Positions 60,467 to 64,000 of a DNA stretch of 64,000 bases are shown here, piece after piece. The stretch is from Apophysomyces variabilis. Its lineage: Eukaryota; Mucoromycota; Mucoromycetes; Mucorales; Mucoraceae. The notes beneath the pieces were generated by a model. The model ran no database searches. It saw only the letters and a program-made list of their open reading frames with translations, and had not been told where the DNA came from. Numbering within the stretch: the stretch's first letter is position 1; every line of letters begins with the position of its first letter. The position numbers were made by a program, and so were the translations under genes. Location of the stretch: assembly GCA_002749535.1 (NCBI GenBank), contig MZZL01000065.1:124001-188000 (forward strand), written 5' to 3'.

Positions 60467-60653
60467 TGTCAACCCTCTTTAATTTCACTCCAAATAATTT
60501 CAATACTTGGATAAGTTCAAGTGATTTACAAGAACGAAGGTAAAGTGGTAAAGCATGCTTGTCTGTCGGATAACACTCCCGTTAACTTCCAACCCTCTCT
60601 AACTTCAACCTCGCTAAAGGAACAGAAGCCTTGAAATTAAGAAAGGTTGACCG
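60466..60653. mobile_element. MITE (188 bp) with TA duplication
   Basis: TA at 60464-60465 and 60654-60655. Ends CTGTCAACCCTCTTTAATTT and, inverted, CGGTCAACCTTTCTTAATTT agree at 16 of 20 positions. The internal AACCCTCTCTAACTT motif repeats the terminal sequence. Same family and nearly the same length as 40930-41118. Confidence 0.85.
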
Positions 60654-60655
60654 TA

Positions 60656-63600
60656 ATAGAAACCGCATCCAAAGTGGCGTCCAAGACAGGCCAAAGTAGC
60701 CTGTAATTATAGCTTGTCTCGGACAACCGAAGCTTGTTCTTTTTAAATATTACCACCGTTTGAATGAAACACAGAGATTAGTAGCAGTGATATGGACATT
60801 GTCGATATCCACATACATGAAGAGAGAATAGACCTAAGACACCGTTCTTTTGGCGTCGTTAGCGGGAATTGCCGTAACCTTTCATTGATACTGGTATATA
60901 GTAGTTTATAAATGAAAAAGAGATATAATACGTTTCTGCTTGTGGTTTACAGATGACATCACATAGTGGATTTGATCGCCAACATTGTCAAGCGCATGGT
61001 TGGCTATAGGATGATCGATGGGCAATGTCTTACAAAAGTTCTCATCGACATTCGGATCTAGCATTGTTTCACCGCATTGTATAATGTTATATCGCAGTAA
61101 ACTAGTATTGAAAACTATACTGTGTTACGTGGGTATGCATATGAGGCAGAAGTGTGGATATATGCACAAAGGCATCATTCACATGACTAATTACTTTCCC
61201 TCCAGCCTTTGCCCAAAACAGCTGCATATGAATGAGGCAATCCGACGCATTCATTTGGTTCATTATCCTCAAACCTGTCAACGTCAACGAGGTAACATAA
61301 TCTATATCCAATGAAGCATCTTCAACTTCCATATACCCACATTATCATTTTCAAAGGAAAGCGGAGCAACATCCAAACTCGGCAGGCACATTTTTATAGG
61401 CTACTAGCTAATTTCCATTTCTTTTCTTTAACATTTAGCAGAAAAGCCCTACCTGACAGTGTGGAATTGGTATCCAGCCAAGGCAGCGCAACAATTCTAT
61501 TCAACTGAGACAAAGTCCACATAGAACATGTAGTACTACTTTGAAGGACAAACTGAATATCCATAATTACGTGCAAATTGAAAGTATAATCAACACTTTA
61601 AACCATGATTGAATACTGGTACCCCAAATACGCTATGCCTCCTTTCTTTTGTTCGCAAATAGCGTTCTAGTGGAGAAAGCGAGGTGTTCCATGGTACTCT
61701 GCATTGAACTAAACTACGGGATAGAAATGTTGCTCGCATCACAATAAAGCTGTATTTATACCCAATGCGATTTTTGTGAGCACTGTGTGGTTTCAGATTG
61801 CACGAACTACGCAATGTCTGTACGCCCTGTAGACGATTTATACGACTCACACGCCCTAGAAGACTCTTTATTCCCACAGTGATATAAGGCCGCTTGAAAA
61901 GTGTGGATGTCCACGACTAACACTATTACGCAAAATCATCAGTGATCTTTCCGTTACCATCTGTAGGTAGGCCCAGTATGAAGACTTGTGGGTTGTGACT
62001 ACAAGGGAGCGTCATAGCAGAAGGATTAAAATAGCAACTATGGTGTCAGAAGTACCGCCAGCATAGAATTGACTTTGGGGCGACAGTTATAAACATTGTT
62101 TCAAGTACTCAGGCTTTAGCACGACCAAGCAGACAAGAATATATCTTGACACTATCAGCTTGGACCGTTGACAATGCTTACTAAATCATACGCTGTATTC
62201 TCAGTTAAGCTTTTTTGATGTACTTGTGCAGTTGAAGCGAGTCCAATCAAAATTTCACTCTATTTCAAACATTAACAATGTATCGTGCTTCTTCTTCTTT
62301 CACCAAAAAAGTATCAATGCAGACCATAAACTATATGGACGCTCGCTGACTACTTCAGCTTACATGGCCATGAATCGCAAGCTAAGTTATCTATTGTCTT
62401 TCATCATATCAGCCTTTCTGTTAGAGAATTGATTCGGGCAAAATCCCTCTTCAAGCAGAACGCATACTACGAAGCTTGATTGAATGAAAGATGCGTATTC
62501 GGATAAATACCTAAAAAGACAAGGATTTTGCCCGAGCGAGCTACTCAACACAAAAGCTATTGTCTCCTTATCCAGCATTCGTTATTGTGTGTTACATTAA
62601 ACAAATACCGGATAACGGGCATTACTACGTGGAATAATCCTAGTTGACAATTCTTTAAATGGAATATATGTTTGATCATTCTTGATCCCCCTTTGATAAC
62701 AATTAGCAGTATGCGCTATCCGTGGGCAAAAGTCTATTATCTTCCGCTGCTGGCATCTTGGTGTGTCTAATGTGTTTCCAGTAATAACTAGTATGCATTA
62801 CTTTGTTTTCCCCAAAAAACAATTTTAGGCAGTAAACTGTGAAACGTATCGGGGAATGTCTTGCCGAAATGCTTAACTTTATTTTCCCTATTGTCAGCAA
62901 TGTACTTCGAAGTCAGCCTGCACTTCTGCTGCCAAGGAGTAGGTGACCAGATCATCCTGCAGCTTATATTTGGAGTTGCCATTATTTGACGTACTTAAGT
63001 CATTTCCTGGATTTGGTTGTCTGCGACTCCGTACTTCATGATTTCTATCCCAAAATTGGACTAGTACTATAGCTTGCATAAATAGACAGAGTCTATCTTA
63101 CTGCCACTTTGCATCCAGCTGCCAAGTTATGTCGCAAAGAACACAAAAGAACAAAAAAGAACAAATAAGTTGGCTATCCTAGGTGACACGTGAATAAGGG
63201 TCCTTACCGACCATCTGGATTGCTTCAGTTGGCCAACACAATGTGCTCCCACAAACACTTACTTTTTTACTGTTTGCTAAACATGCATCTGCTATATAGC
63301 ATTGTTAGGCAAGTCATCTGTAAAGCATGCAAAAGGTAGATGCGGTTTGGGAACGGATGAAAATGAAACCAAAAGCACTGTATCTCCTTAACCAGGTTTG
63401 TATGGAGCTGGGGTGACGAATAGCCATTCACTAATGCTTGCATGTGATTTTTCAATTTTTTAATACTTTTCATACAATAAGATGAGGACAGTGTCGACTA
63501 GAATTTTTGCGGCATTGCACAGATCATGGCGCTTGATGCATTCTCTATCTTGCTGACACTACGCATCACAATCAGAACGCCTTCTAACAAAACCAAAAAA

Positions 63601-64000
63601 AGAGAAAAAGTATTGAATTCATGCATATAGCCGTGTAACGGCGCAGTAATCGAACAGGAGCCGATGCGGATAGGATAGCACTCTACATCAAGCTGCTGTG
63701 ATGCATCCCGTCATGTGTTCAATCCCATCGTTCGATAAATGAAGCAGCGGCAAGGCCATCCGTACCTGTTCATTTCCTACTCTCGTGGAAGTGAGCAGAA
63801 AAACTTGATGCATTGGACACGAGCTATACAACATATTCTGCTTTCTAACACACAATATCAAAAGTTCTTGCTTTGCATCAACAGCGTTTAAACTTGGTTG
63901 TTCAAGTGGATGTGCTTTTTTGCTTGCAGATGACTATCTAAACAAAAATGGACTTTTTTTTTATCCTGATCTGTAAAAGTCCTGAAGCAATAAACCGTTT
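60656..64000. other. Gene-poor stretch, nothing recognised except one repeat
   Basis: Contains the minus-strand partner of the 54.2-kb repeat (about 61155-61295). Short frames at 61590-61877 (-), 62226-62432 (+), 62387-62578 (-) and 63267-63473 (-) have no domain and no splice partners. AAGAACACAAAAGAACAAAA at 63137 is a short A-rich tandem. Confidence 0.35.
61155..61295 (-). repeat. Dispersed inverted repeat, partner of 54186-54325
   Basis: Reverse-strand copy with the shared reading RIMNQMNASDCLIHMQLFWA; differs by scattered substitutions. Confidence 0.6.

Overview
The window is fungal chromosomal DNA: intron-bearing genes with short GT-AG introns (about 50-180 nt), a COP9 signalosome subunit, ATX1, a eukaryotic histidyl-tRNA synthetase with a WHEP-like N-terminus, LINEs and a Tnp2-type DNA transposon. 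The gene content and very short introns fit an early-diverging filamentous fungus, most likely Mucoromycota. That placement is inference from style and families, not from a search.

Layout. (i) 1-4573: a nearly full-length non-LTR retrotransposon (end of ORF1, then ORF2 with endonuclease, reverse transcriptase and a CCHC-like end, broken by one TGA), followed head-to-tail by a 5'-truncated second copy of its 3' end. (ii) 4574-44900: a gene-poor, repeat-rich region. It holds a lineage-specific set of small proteins with a single C-terminal zinc finger, arranged as a three-gene cassette C(-) / A(+) / B(-) that appears three times: about 14.7-18.8 kb, 25.8-29.9 kb and 33.9-41.9 kb. An extra A-like gene lies at 7 kb. 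The second and third cassettes sit inside a diverged segmental duplication (about 23.7-31.75 and 31.75-43.7 kb). The third has been stretched by a decayed Tnp2-type transposon, a 5'-truncated LINE with a 16-bp target duplication and a 189-bp MITE. (iii) 44.9-54.0 kb: a compact housekeeping island with MOCS2A (-), ATX1 (+), CSN3 (+), a universal stress protein (-) and HTS1 (-). HTS1 carries a 939-bp direct repeat joined by a single N, almost certainly an assembly error. (iv) 54.9-59.85 kb: a complete 4973-bp Tnp2/CACTA-like element with CACCATAGGAAA termini, subterminal repeat arrays, a 4-bp target duplication, a spliced transposase and a spliced accessory gene. (v) 59.85-64 kb: small decayed coding fragments, a second copy of the MITE, then sequence in which I recognise nothing.

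Within each cassette C and A are divergent and A and B convergent. Once later insertions are subtracted, the spacing is conserved, and TATA-like boxes sit 85-100 nt upstream of several of the genes. The zinc-finger genes keep open frames and splice sites in most copies, but one A copy is clearly dead, so the family looks fast-evolving with birth and death. Its function is unknown. All gene models are by-eye splice predictions; none was tested against databases or transcripts.
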